NCBI GenBank assembly: GCA_032622095.1
Contig: CP136067.1
Span: forward strand, 134,979,990 to 135,043,989
DNA: 64,000 nucleotides
Reading direction: 5' to 3'
DNA from: Siphonodentalium dalli
Taxonomy: Eukaryota; Mollusca; Scaphopoda; Gadilida; Siphonodentaliidae
A program made the position numbers and the translations under genes. This document shows, in pieces, positions 13,101 through 28,100 of the stretch. Numbering within the stretch: position 1 is the first letter of the stretch; each line of letters begins with the position of its first letter. Below the pieces are notes generated by a model. The model saw nothing but the letters and a program-made list of their open reading frames with translations. It made no database searches and had not been told where the DNA came from.

Positions 13101-16100
13101 ATATTTCCGACTAAATCCTGAAAAGTTACCCATAATTCTGCTGTGGTTAAGGAGTCGATTATTTCGGACATTACTGTACATTGTGAAACAAATCCAAATA
13201 ACACTACTGTACCTTATAAAATGAATTAATCCAAATATGGGGAAAGAACGAAAAATAAATGGAAATATCTAGGTGCATTGGCTCATGCGAAAGATATACC
13301 TGCGTGCTAATGTTTAACTCGTCTAATATGCTAAGAGCAGCTGTTCCTCCCAGATCCTGCCAGCAGCCACAGAAAGAAACCAAACAATGGTTAATTAGAT
13401 CCAGGAGAGGTCAGACATGGTCCTAACATACATGTATAAGGTGTTGCAGGAGGTGACAAGGTGGAAGTATTATGTGTCACACACATGTGCATATACAAAT
13501 AGTAGAATTCCTAAAGGTAAATGCTGTTACTTATTAATTATTACAACATGTCACACAGATGAAGTTTTAGAGTATAAATGGGAAAATTGTATATGTTCAA
13601 GCAACCAGTTACTGTGATGTAAAATAGAATTCTTCAGGCCAAATAAAAAATATTATTTGAGTCCCATTGAAATAAATGGCTCGCATTGGATGTTTAATTC
13701 AATTTTTGATATTACATGTATGACAAAAAAAAGAACAAACAAAAAAATTGTGCACAAAAAAAAGTTAAATAAAAAAAATTGAAGTCCTCCCTCCCTCATT
13801 GATTCAGAAAACAAATTGTCTGAGACTCAAATAATTTTGTTTTTGGCCTTTTTAACAATCATTTTGTTCATATTCATATAATTTTATAGGATTATTAATT
13901 AACCACTGAAGTGGGCTCTACAGTATACATATAATAAGCCGATAATGGCTTATAATAATAATAATAATAATAATAATACTTTTAAAGTTAACTAAATAAT
14001 AGGATGTATTTCCCTTGTAAAGATTTGAGAGAAAATGCAGATAACTAATTTCAAATCAAACCAAATTAATAATTGCAGCTTCAAAATTAAAGTGATTCTA
14101 GCGCACTCCAATTTAGCGCTAGCTAGCCGATGTCAAACTTGGTGTTAAAGCATTTGATACGGAAATGAGTTTCGTTAGTTTTCTTCTAATTTTAACCCCA
14201 TCAAAAATTGTCTGTGTTCCCAAGAACCACCCCCCACCCTATGCAAGATTTCAAGAATGAGTAGGTAGGTAGGTAATTATTATTTTGTTTTGGAATTACA
14301 TGTACAGTAGTGACTGGACTGGATCAAGCTATTATTAGCTGTTGAGAGTGAAAATTGTATCTATTCATCCGAATATTTTTTTTAAATGTATGAATCCTAT
14401 ATCTTTCAAACTATGTCAAAGAAAAAAGAGGTTTTCAATCCATTTTGGTTACCAGTAATCTATTCATGTGTTTATCATTCTGATTGAATATATTCTTTTC
14501 GAAATATTTTGCAGTAGGGAGGTTTTTTGAAGGTACATGTAGATAGGGTCAGGGTAAACAACATATATTTTTTGTATGGCCTTTTCAATGCACACTTATT
14601 TATTGATTTCTATGACACTACAACTGTATTGAAAGTTCATGGAACATATTTTAAAACATTGTCTTCCATTTTGTACAACATGTTTAATATCGCTGAATTA
14701 AAGTCGGCAATAACAAACAAATAATGTCAATATTTGCCAATTGGTGTTTGAATTTTCAATAATTTGGGAATATAGCCTGTGTTTGGCAAAATTAACTACA
14801 AATAACATAACTCAACTTTTTTGGTTTAGAAATTATTGACAGTTTATTAATGTACAATCAAACATGAACATAAAAAAGCTGTCTTCCTTTGTCTTGATTT
14901 TTTGTGTGGGACGAGTACCAGCAGCTGAATACAGATTTGTAATGACCAACTATGAAAATGTTATCAGCTAACTTGACAATTTGCATGCATACTATATAAT
15001 AAACCCATTCTTTACTAAATAGATTCTTCCATCAGTTATAAATGTATACATTGGATTGGTCTATTATTCATTTGGATGGGTGTTCATGTTATAAAAGCAA
15101 ACAGAATACATAGAGAAAGCATTTTGGTTGGAAATGTTCAGATAATAAGTTCAACAAACAACCTATGGTCGTTTGTTGAACTTTTTATCTGAACATTTCC
15201 TAAAGGGATAACTACTCATCAATGAGTGTTTAGTATTGGACGGGTTAATCATACATCCCACAAAAAAGGGGCATGTGTATCTAGCAATAACTAGAGGTGT
15301 GACCACCCACCCCCCCCCCCCCCCCCCCCCCCCCCCCCGTGTTTTTAAAATACTAAGATGTTTCACATGTCAGTAAACATTTAGTTAAAATAATAAAATA
15401 ACAGTTCCCATTGCAGGTGCACAACCCTAAACCTAATCTTAAACATATTGACCGAAAAATGTAGGAATAAAAGCTTGGACAAAATTATGCATGTTGCGGA
15501 AATGTTCTTAAGTCGAAAAAGGGGAATAAGTCCACAAAACAAAGTCGGACAGACATCATAATCGCAGGTGCACAGGTTCCCATGGTACTAAATATCAGTG
15601 CTAAGATTCAAAAACATTGACCTATAAACCTATAAATGTAGGAATAAAAGTTTGGACAAATTATGCATGTTGCACAAAAATTTCTAAGTCGAAAAAGGGG
15701 GATAACCCCACCAAAAAATGTCAGACAGACGTCATAATCGCAGGTTCCCATGGTACTAAATATCTGTGCCAAGTTTAAAAAAAATTGACCTAAAAATGTA
15801 GGAATAAAAGCCCGGACAAAATTATACATGTTGCGAAAAATTTCTAAGTCGAAAAAGGGGGGATAACTCCACCAAAAAAAGTCTGACAGACGTCATAATC
15901 GCAGGTGCACAGGTTCCCATGGTGGTTGATGTCTGTGCCAAGTTTCACGAAAATTGATAAAAAAACGACTGAGAAAAACTCCTGACAAATTTGTGTCCAC
16001 GTGTGGACAGACGGACGACGGACAGACGAGCTGATTCCAGTATACCCCCCCCAACTTCGTTGCGGAGGGTATAATTAAGCTAAAGGTTATGTAATTATGT

Positions 16101-19100
16101 CAGACAAGAAAGACAAACTATAAAGCCGAAAAATTTTACTTAAATTCTGATAGAATTTAAATTAAAGTGATGTGAAACACTCCGGTTGGGTGATCAAATA
16201 GAAATGGAGAATAATCTTGCTCTAAGTACCTAATTTTACAAATACTATATCTAAATTGACAACACATGCCGTCATTCTTCAATATTAATTAAATGCAACG
16301 ACTTTCGAAGTAAATATTTGCAATCGACAGTAGTTCGGATGATGTTTTCTATGGAGCGGAACGGTTGATTGACTTAATATTTTTGGCGATGTTAGTAGAA
16401 TGCTACATTCCCACAGTTGGCATAGCGCCTGAGTACTATAACTTATCAGTTTCACGCACCCAAACAAGTCCATAGTACGTCTTTAACAAGATATCAATCA
16501 TAATAAGGATAAGGATGCAAATAAAAGCTCAAATATTTAGAGGATATTACTTGGTTTTTTGATATTATAGGCCCGATATCAACCCGATTAAACCTCATAT
16601 CAGCCTGAGAGCCTATAATATCAAACCAACCAAGTAATATCCTATTTATTAATTAGATCGCCTCTTAGTAACTGACAACTCTTTCATGTGAGTGACGTCA
16701 TACAAATCGATAATTACATGTTACCCAGCTGCATTACCGGCATTTAGCAGTGGAGTAGATATTTGGCATGTCATACAATGATATTACTCAGTTTAAGGGC
16801 AACTTGAAGCGATCGATATACACATATATAGTTCGATAACAGGCCATTCTGGACAAAAATGTCATTTCTAATTAATATTATACCTATATTACACAACACT
16901 TGAGAGAAAACTCCAAAACAATAGGAATAACAAACTAATACAAACAATCATGTTAATTAAATAATATAATGTGACCAGTTGATTACATCTTATTAAGACA
17001 CTGAGGAATTTCTTTCCGGACAGTGGGACAAAAGTGAAATAAAAGGCCACTTGTAAAAGGTGACATTTTTTGGCTGGTGGCTTTTTCGGATATGAAAAAT
17101 TTAATTATGGCAACAATCATTGAATAAAATTCACTTCCAATTGTCAATGTTATCAACACATCTAGATTTATTTGAGAGACCAGAATACAAATAATCATAT
17201 CACCCCTTTCTTTAAAACCCTTTCAGTGCCAAGTCCGATTTTTGTATCAACCTATATTTCCTTGATCATTTTTCAAATTTATTGATTATAATAACATGAT
17301 ACATTGATGGAAAGAGCTCTAAGAGCTCTTTCCATCAATGTATCACATTATTATAATCAATAAATTTGAAAAATGATCAAGGAAATATAGGTTGATACAA
17401 AAATCGGACTTGGCACTGAAAGGGTTAATAAAATTGTAAGTATATATAGAGGATCTCAAACGAGTTACTATTTTATACGGAATTTATCAACCGAGTTCAC
17501 TAAATTCGATTTGAGCCGAGGTTTACCGAGGCTCAAATAGAATTTAGTGGACGAGGCTGATAAATTACGTATAAAATAGAGCGAGTTTGAGATACTTTTT
17601 ATCACATGATCATATAGTCGCTTAAATTTTATCGAAAACAACAATTAACCGCAGCCAGCGATCATTGTCCCAAAGAGCAGCGTGACGTCATTGCACGCGA
17701 CGATATTACACGTGTCTATTACGCTCGAATATTACATCGGAAAATAGTGCTAATCATGTGATAAATATATATATCCTGTGCAAGCCTGAGTTTAGTGTGC
17801 CTGTCATTTGCTGAATTAGGTTCCCAAAGGGGGAATTTAGTGATGCCAACCTGCACAGCAGGCTAGCATCACTAAATTCACCCACTGGGGAACTCATTCT
17901 GCTTAGGCCTCATCATCTGTGGAAAGTTTCTTTATTATCAAATCAAAAGAAACTTCTTCACATAGATTCTATTTCTTTTTTAGTTTAGTTTCTCTATATC
18001 CCCAAATAGTCAGACGACACATTGCATAATCGAGGTTCCCAATGGGTGTACATCACAAAATTCCCCATTTGGGAACTTCAATCTTAGTATTGTCTCCCAT
18101 AGCAGATGAGGCCAAACAGAATGAGGTCCCAAGAGGGTGAATTTGGTGATGATAGCCAGCTATGCGGGATAGCATCACTAAATTCACACTCTGGGGACCT
18201 AATTCTGCAAATGAGAGGCATACTAAACTCAGGCTTGATCCTGTACTTCCATTTTCAATACATTCAGGTATGGCATGTGGATCAATCGATGTAAATACAG
18301 TTCAATTTTAAATATGGGTGTTGTTCAATAAATATTGTCAGAGTCTTGCCCCCTTTTGGCTCAGACCAAATATATATTTAATATATAAATATGTTCCATC
18401 ATTTCGAATAAGAACTTGCAATACAGTTGTAGTGTCATGGAAATAAATCGAAAAGTGTGCATTGATAATTTATTTTTTGTGGGATGCATGATTAACTCTT
18501 TCTATACTAAATACTCCTTGATGAGTAGTTATCCTTTAGGAAACATGCAGGTACAAAGTTAAAATAAATGACCATAGGCTTTTCATAATGGTCAAATCCC
18601 TTCTCGGTTACACTGAGAACATTGGACTGGACCAAAATTCAAACTGTATCTTCATGTGATTAATCCACATACCAAATCTGAAACCATTTGGATAAACTAC
18701 AGTAATGCCCTAAATAATCACCTCCTTAACCACAGCAGAATTATGGGTAACTTTTCAGGATTTAGTCGGAAATATGGCTTGTTGCCATTCATCGGAAAGC
18801 TCTGTGACTAAATCCTGAAAAGTTACCCATAATTCTGCTGTGGTTAAGGAGTCAATTATTTAGGGTATTACTGTATAGAGTTACCATCCAAACACCAAAC
18901 ACAACAACAAGTTCCGAGCCAAAAAAGAGGCAACTCTGACAATATCTATTGAACCACACCCATATTTGAAATTGAACTGTAATTACATCTGATTGTTCCA
19001 CATGCCATACCTGAAAGCAATCAAATGACAAAAACTGAAGTCATAATCTGGACATCAAAATATGCGGCATATGCTAAGGTCAAAACAAAAAACATCTGTA

Positions 19101-22100
19101 TCTGATAACATTGGGATAATTTTCAAGACAGGCAGCCTGGCAGGGATTTTTTTTTTTACATTTTTTTTTTAAAAACCTTTCAGCCCTATATGCAGTATAA
19201 TAGTGTATATAAGTCATGGCCCCATGAAATATGGTAGATCAATAAGCCAAGCATTGGATAAAAACATGCTGTCCCTTGTATTCATTCACTCTGCAGTATT
19301 TCAACGTTGAGCTTAATCACGGAAATATTTGGAGTGTAGCAAGCAGGAGAACTCTATCTTGTTAGCACTGTCAGATATTTTGCTCTACAACCTCAGTAAT
19401 AAACCACTTTATTGCGCTTTTATTCACAAATTATATGACCAGTGTTTTATTCACAGAAAAAGTTATATGTACAGCAATGCTCTTAAGTAATCGACCCCTT
19501 AACCCCTTTAGTCGGAAATATGGCTTGTTGCCATTCATAGGAAAGCTCTCGGGATAGCTTTCCGATGAATGGCAACAAGCCATATTTCCGAATAAAAATC
19601 CTGAAAAGTTACCCATAATTCTGCTGTGGTTATAAGGGGTCGATTACTTAGAGCATTACTGTAGTCTTGAAATCAGATTTTATAAAAAATATGTTGTTTT
19701 TGCAATCATCGCCCGGAAGAGATAGAAAACATCAATTTCAGTTTTCCCAATCTAAATTTTTTAAACGATTCATCTATAGTTGAAATAAATAAAACAAAAT
19801 TTAGAAAATAATGTTTTCTGCAGACAAACAAGTCACATAATACAGAATTATCTCTATTTAATACATAAATTTACCTATGATTCAGAAAACATATCCATAA
19901 TGAAAGTGAACGAAGTAATTTTTTCCCAAAAGTTTTCAGTTTTCTCTCTGAAATATGTAACAGTAATATACTTAATATGTCAGGAAAAAAAAGATATCCA
20001 TATTGGAAGTTTGTTGCAACTTAACAGCCGTCCGACTTCCAGAGTGTCTCAGTTAAGAATCAATGTATATATACCTGCTCTACCTCCTACATAACACAAT
20101 ATATAGAAGGAAGGAAGCCGCTCAGTGTAAAATTACTAAATTGATTGGAGATCTTCGGAGACAGTGATTCACCTATCCCTGTGGTGATTAATTATTGAGC
20201 TGGAGAGGAGGCGTCCACCCACATGGTGTCTTGTACACATGTCCCCTCCACGCGGGCTTATGATGGGGGAGAATAATGTGTAACTATGAAATGTTATGTG
20301 AAGCCTAATTGTGATAAAATCCTGCATCCTCAATCCAGTAGCTGGTATTGGCTTAACCCTTTACCCAACAAACCGGCCAAAACCGGCCAAATAAAGCTTC
20401 AACAGCCTAAAATATCTTTGGTCTGTCTCAATAGAACCATACAAATATGGATATCATTGGAACCGGCTCCTTGACCACATTGTGATGGTTATAGTTATGC
20501 CCTATGCCAATGCATTCTCTTATATATGCGAGTCGACCATAGGTCGCCTCGCATATATAAGAGAATGCATTGGCCTAAAAAAAATCTTTTTTTAACACTT
20601 TTTACCATTTTTTCTTACATTCTTTAACAATTTTATAATTTTAAATGTGTTAAGCCAATGCATTCTCTTATATATGCGAGGCGACCTATGGTCGACTCGC
20701 ATATATAAGAGAATGCATTGGCACAGGGCCGTTCTGTTGGGTAAAGGGTTAATAAGATAAAGGTCATGTTACTTCCACTAAGTTTAGCTGGGATTGGCTT
20801 AACACGTTCATTGCCGAAAACCAATGGGTAATTCCATCCCATATGCCGACATGGGATTTGATGTTTTGCCGATAGTAGATGATATTTTACGTATGTATGA
20901 GTAATGGTTCGACCAATATCGGGTCATATGATGCTGAAACATGTTATAAGACTACTACGAGATAACTCGTAGTCGGCACCTGTGACGGAATTTATTAACG
21001 TTTCATCCCTGGTGCCAGCTACGAGTTATCTCGTAGGTAACTACAATTACTTTGTCAGTGTCTTAGATGACGAAGAGTGCTATACATGTACAAGCATATC
21101 GTATGTAAGACATGGTAAATTAATTTATATATGATAATTGGTGCAGACTACGTCGAATAAGACGTCAACAACATAATATGTATTTACCTACGAGATAACT
21201 CGTAGCTGGCACCAGCAATGACCCCTGGTGAGTTTCATCCCAGGTGCCGACTACGAGTTATCTCGTAGGAGCTTTATAACACGTTTTATCTTTCATTTGA
21301 TCCGGATTTGATCGACAATTCCTTTATATATACACAATGTGTCCGGGAATGGTCTAGTTACACATGTGTCTCATGGTTCAGGGACGTACAGAAGAGGTCC
21401 TGGTGAATTGGAGTATCATACCAAGATTGCTATCTGGACCCCAACCCCTGTTCACGCTGTGGGAATCGTTGTATCTCAAGCCATTGTAATTATACATATA
21501 AAATCGATCAATGGGACCGTTGGGCATGGATTGGCATATACACCAACATTGCTTGCGGATTGTGTTATTATGTATGTGGTATGAACATTACTACGAGTTA
21601 ACTCGTAGTAGCAGTCCCCATGGAACCGTTTACTACGAGTTAACTCGTAGTGGCAGCGAACGTGTTAATAAGATAAAGGTCGTGTTACTTCCACTACGTT
21701 GTATATATTATTCTGCTTGCATAAGAAAAAAATATATAGTTTTTGTGTGAATACCGAAACATCTCATGAGTGTGATGAAAGAAATATCAAATATTCACGA
21801 GTGGCTACAAGCCGCGAGTGAAATTTGATATTTCTTTCCAGATACGAATGAGGTGTTTCAGGTATTAAAAAAAAAAATCTAAGTGTTATTTTTATTATAT
21901 GTGCTTTTAAATATTAATGCTTAAAGCTGCTAAATTATGCAGCATTTTCACTTTTAACAGCACAACAAATTAAACAATTCACGGAAAGCAAACCTCGGTG
22001 ACCCAAATTTCTGACACTGATTAATTGATAGGTAGCAAACCACTTTCAAGTAATGATGTCATGACGTCATTTGGCAATTTACAGTGAAACAACAAAAAGC

Positions 22101-25100
22101 TACAATAAAATAACAAAATCGTATTTCACTGTAGCTTCCAAGAGATACATACGACGATTTACGTTTCTGTAATTTTCTCAGCTATTTTATATGCAAGCAT
22201 ATAATAAATAATAGTATTAAAAACATATTCAGTGTGCCAGGCTAATTTTTACGAAAACCTATTTTGCTTTTTATTTATATCTAGTGTATAAAATAACATG
22301 ATGTTGTTCAGGATATCCCTCCTTTTTAATATATGAGGAGCACCCCATATGTGGGTTAACCCTTTACCCAACAAAACGGCCAAAAATGCCCAAATATGGT
22401 CGACTCGCATATATAAGAGAATGCATTGGCCTAAAAAATATGTGGCCTATTAAATATGTGTTAAGCCAATGCATTCTCTTATATATGCGAGGCGACCTAT
22501 GGTCGACTCGCATATATAAGAGAATGCATTGGCACAGGGCCGTTCTGTTGGGTAAAGGGTTAAAATAAATATAAAACCAGAGTTAGTTGTAAAATAAGAT
22601 AACGGGTTAAATTATGTAAGTAAAAGTTATGTTTCGTTATGTGCGATTTTTATACAATGGTAACTCATAACTTTCAGTAGCTAATACAGCTCCAGTGGTT
22701 AAACTATTTGGAGCTATTAAAATCAGTTATGGATTTCTTTAATATTGGTATTTGTCTACGGTTTTGGCGACTGGAGTCTTATTTCCCAGTTCTAGTTTAC
22801 AGTCATATTTTTATGAGTTGTTTTTTCAGCAAATTTGTTCTAAATATGTGTATTATTGAAGAAATGTACAGTAATGACCTAAATAATCGACTCAGTGAGA
22901 GCTTTCCGATGAATGGCAACAAGCCATATTTCCGACTAAATCCTAAAAAGTTACCCATAATTCTGCTGTGGTTAAGGGGTCGATTCCTTAGGGCATTACT
23001 GTAGGTATCAGTCATGAGCCACACTTTGATCACTGCCTTTCTTGATGCCATGGGAGAATGTTTGGAGGCTTCTCATACTAAATGTGGTTTGCATGCAATC
23101 ATCCTGTAATTTTATCATATTTATTGTGGTTCTGTTGTTATATTCATATTCATTTTGCATGTGCCAGTATAGATGTACTTGCTTTTAACAAATGGCTTTA
23201 TATTCTTCATGTTTTATTTTGTGATTTGTGGTACATGTATGTAGTATTAAAATGAGAAATGAGAAAGCTAGACAAAAGACACTATTCCCTTTCATATTGA
23301 ATTTTCTATGGATTTGTTTTAATTATTCGATTAAATTATTTTCAATTATTATAAAACAAAAATATATTATTTAGTATTTATAGGTTTAATTTTATATATA
23401 TAATTTGTTTTACAACATTCTTTCCAACAGAGGAAAACAGAAACAACCTTAACCCTTCCATGACTGGAGCTTCCTGACATTTTTCAAAAAAACCCTGTGC
23501 CAACGCATACTCTTATATATGTGAATGTGAGCTTCGCATATATAAGAGAATAAATTGGCCTCACAATATTTACATTGTCCTTGTAAGTCAGTGCATTCTC
23601 TTATATATGCGATGCTCCCTATGGGGGGACTCACATATATAGGAGAATGTGCTGGCACAGGATCTTTAATGCTGACCCAGTGCAGCTACCATCATGAAAG
23701 GGTTAAATTAATTTGTTATGTTGTTGGAACCCTGAATACATCTCTTATAAATAGAGTGTCTGTCATTTGCAGAATGAGGTCCCCAGAGGGTGAATTTAGT
23801 TATGCTACCCCACATAGCGGGCTAGCATCACTAAATTCACCCTCTGGGAACCTCATTCTGCTTTAAGGCCCTCAACTGCTATGGTAGACCTAGGATCAGA
23901 TTGAAGTTCCCCAATTGAAGTTGGTGATGATCACCCATTGGGCACCTCGATTATGCATTTTATCTGCTGCAATTAGGGGATATAGAAACTTCCCAGAAGG
24001 GAAAACTAAAAACAATGTTAATTTGATACTGTAGATACTTCCCAGAAGATGAATACATCTCTTATAAATAGAGTGTCTGTCATTTGCAGAATGAGGTCCC
24101 CAGAGGGTGAATTTAGTTATGCTACCCCACATAGCGGGCTAGCATCACTAAATTCACCCTCTGGGAACCTCATTCTGCTTTAAGGCCCTCAACTGCTATG
24201 GTAGACCTAGGATCAGATTGAAGTTCCCCAATTGAAGTTGGTGATGATCACCCATTGGGCACCTCGATTATGCATTTTATCTGCTGCAATTAGGGGATAT
24301 AGAAACTTCCCAGAAGGGAAAACTAAAAACAATGTTAATTTGATACTGTAGATACTTCCCAGAAGATGAGGCCTAAGCAGAATGATGTCTCCAGAGGGTG
24401 AATTTAGTGATGCTATCCGGCACAGCTCTGGGGACCTCATTCTGCAAATGACAGGCTCACCATTTCAAGGCTTGGTTCAGGGAGGAAAATGTCAACAGCA
24501 AAGTAATTACGTGTAGAGAGTTGGTGGAGACAAGGCGTTCAGCCCACATGTTCCCGGATGAGGTGTCTTACACAGTATTATAACCCACACCCCACATGAT
24601 CCGGGATGACGATGAGGTGTCTTACACAGTATTATAACAGAGAGCATTGTAAAACCCACATGTTCCGGGATGACGATGAGGTGTCTTACATGGCATAATA
24701 ATGGAGAGATGGCGATGGCGATATGGGATTACACCGGATAATAATGGAGAGAACTGAGAAGTGTAAAACTCACGGCCCACAATCCCCGAGCCGGGAGTGT
24801 CTTAATCCTTTATATACTAAATGGGTTCTCCCACTCAGTTATTAAAGTAAACAAAGGAAACATTTATTATTCATTTGGAGGGGTGTTTGGGTAAATTAAT
24901 AAAATACTAAATGGATTCTCCCATTCAGTTATTAAAGTACACATAGGAAACGTTTATTATTCATCTGGAGGGGTGTTTGGGTAAATTAATAAAATACTAA
25001 ATGTATTATCCAATTCAGTTATTAAAGTTCACATAGGAAACATTTATTATTCATTTGGAGGGGTGTTTGGGTAAATTAATAAAATACTAAATGGATTATC

Positions 25101-28100
25101 CCATTCAGTTATTAAAGTACACATAGGAAACGTTTATTATTCATCTGGAGGGGTGTTTGGGTAAATTAATAAAATACTAAATGGATTATCCCATTCAGTT
25201 ATTAAAGTACACATAGGAAACGTTTATTATTCATTTGGAGGGGTGTTTGGGTAAATTAATAAAATACTAAATGGATTCTCGTTTCAGTTATTAAAGTTCA
25301 CATAGGAAACGTTTATTATTCATTTGGAGGGGTGTTTGGGTAAATTAATAAAATACTAAATGGATTCTCCCATTCAGTTATTAAAGTTCACATAGGAAAC
25401 ATTTATTATTCATTTGGAGGGGTGTTTGGGTAAATTAATAAAATACTAAATGGATTATCCCATTCAGTTATTAAAGTACACATAGGAAACGTTTATTATT
25501 CATCTGGAGGGGTGTTTGGGTAAATTAATAAAATACTAAATGGATTATCCCATTCAGTTATTAAAGTACACATAGGAAACGTTTATTATTCATTTGGAGG
25601 GGTGTTTGGGTAAATTAATAAAATACTAAATGGATTCTCGTTTCAGTTATTAAAGTTCACATAGGAAACGTTTATTATTCATTTGGAGGGGTGTTTGTGT
25701 AAATTAATAAAATACTAAATGGATTATCCCATTCAGTTATTAAAGTAAACATAGGAAATGTCTATTATTCATTTGGAGGGGTGTTTGGTTAAATTAATAA
25801 AATACTAAACGGAATATCCCATTCAGTTATTAAAGTAAACATAGGAAACGTTTATTATTCATTTGGAGGGGTGTTTGGGTAAATTAATAAAATACTAAAT
25901 GGATTATCCCATTCAGTTATTAAAGTAAACATAGGAAATGTTCATTATTCATTTGGAGGGGTGTTTGGGTAAATTAATAAAATACTAAATGGATTCTCCC
26001 ATTCAGTTATTAAAGTACACATAGGAAACTTTTATTATTCATTTGGAGGGGTGTTTGGGTAAATTAATAAAATACTAAATGGATTCTCCCATTCAGTTAT
26101 TAAAGTACACATAGGAAACTTTTATTATTCATTTGGAGGGGTGTTTCGGTAAATTAATAAAATACTAAATGGATTCTCGTTTCAGTTATTAAAGTTCACA
26201 TAGGAAACGTTTATTATTCATTTGGAGGGGTGTTTGGGTAAATTAATAAAATACTAAATGGATTATCCCATTCAGTTATTAAAGTAAACATAGGAAATGT
26301 TTATTATTCATTTGGAGGGGTGTTTGGGTAAATTAATAAAATACTGAATGGATTCTCGTTTCAGTTATTAAAGTTCACATAGGAAACGTTTATTATTCAT
26401 TTGGAGGGGTGTTTGGGTAAATTAATAAAATACTGAATGGATTCTCGTTTCAGTTATTAAAGTTCACATAGGAAACGTTTATTATTCATTTGGAGGGGTG
26501 TTTGGGTAAATTAATAAAATACTGAATGGATTCTCGTTTCAGTTATTAAAGTTCACATAGGAAACGTTTATTATTCATTTGGAGGGGTGTTTGGGTAAAT
26601 TAATAAAATACTAAATGGATTCTCCCATTCAGTTATTAAAGTACACATAGGAAACGTTTATTATTCATTTGGAGGGGTGTTTGGGTAAATTAATAAAATA
26701 CTAAATGGATTATCCCATTCAGTTATTAAAGTAAACATAGGAAATGTTTATTATTCATTTGGAGGGGTGTTTGGGTAAATTAATAAAATACTAAATGGAT
26801 TCTCGTTTCAGTTATTAAAGTTCACATAGGAAACGTTTATTATTCATTTGGAGGGGTGTTTGGGTAAATTAATAAAATACTAAATGGATTCTCCCATTCA
26901 GTTATTAAAGTTCACATAGGAAACGTTTATTATTCATTTGGAGGGGTGTTTGGGTCAATTAATAAAATACTAAATGGATTCTCCCATTCAGTTATTAAAG
27001 TACACATAGGAAACGTTTATTATTCATTTGGAGGGGTGTTTGGGTAAATTAATAAAATACTAAATGGATTCTCCCATTCAGTTATTAAAGTTCACATAGG
27101 AAATGTTTATTATTCATTTGGAGGGGTGTTTGGGTAAATTAATAAAATACTAAATGGATTCTCCCATTCAGTTATTAAAGTACACATAGGAAACGTTTAT
27201 TATTCATTTGGAGGGGTGTTTGGGTAAATTAATAAAATACTAAATGGATTATCCCATTCAGTTATTAAAGTAAACATAGGAAATGTCTATTATTCATTTG
27301 GAGGGGTGTTTGGTTAAATTAATAAAAATACTAAATGGATTATCCCATTCAGTTATTAAAGTAAACATAGGAAATGTTCATTATTCATTTGGAGGGGTGT
27401 TTGGGTAAATTAATAAAATACTAAATGGATTCTCCCATTCAGTTATTAAAGTACATATAGGAAACTTTTATTATTCATTTGGAGGGGTGTTTCGGTAAAT
27501 TAATAAAATACTAAATGGATTCTCGTTTCAGTTATTAAAGTTCACATAGGAAACGTTTATTATTCATTTGGAGGGGTGTTTGGGTAAATTAATAAAATAC
27601 TAAATGGATTATCCCATTCAGTTATTAAAGTAAACATAGGAAATGTTTATTATTCATTTGGAGGGGTGTTTGGGTAAATTAATAAAATACTAAATGGGTT
27701 CTCCCACTCAGTTATTAAAGTAAACATAGGAAACATTTATTATTCATTTGGAGGGGTGTTTGGGTAAATTAATAAAATACTAAATGGATTATCCCATTCA
27801 GTTATTAAAGTAAACATAGGAAATGTTTATTATTCATTTGGAGGGGTGTTTGGGTAAATTAATAAAATACTAAATGGATTCTCCCATTCAGTTATTAAAG
27901 TACACATAGGAAACGTTTATTATTCATCTGGAGGGGTGTTTGGGTAAATTAATAAAATACTAAATGGATTCTCCCATTCAGTTATTAAAGTACACATAGG
28001 AAACATTTATCATTCATCTGGAGGGGTGTTTGGGTAAATTAATAAAATACTAAATGGATTATCCCATTCAGTTATTAAAGTAAACATAGGAAATGTTCAT

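Noticed and set aside
21339-21584. 81-codon ORF inside element H as a piggyBac transposase remnant
   Set aside because: No DDE or family motif can be recognised; only the TTAA flanks suggest the class.
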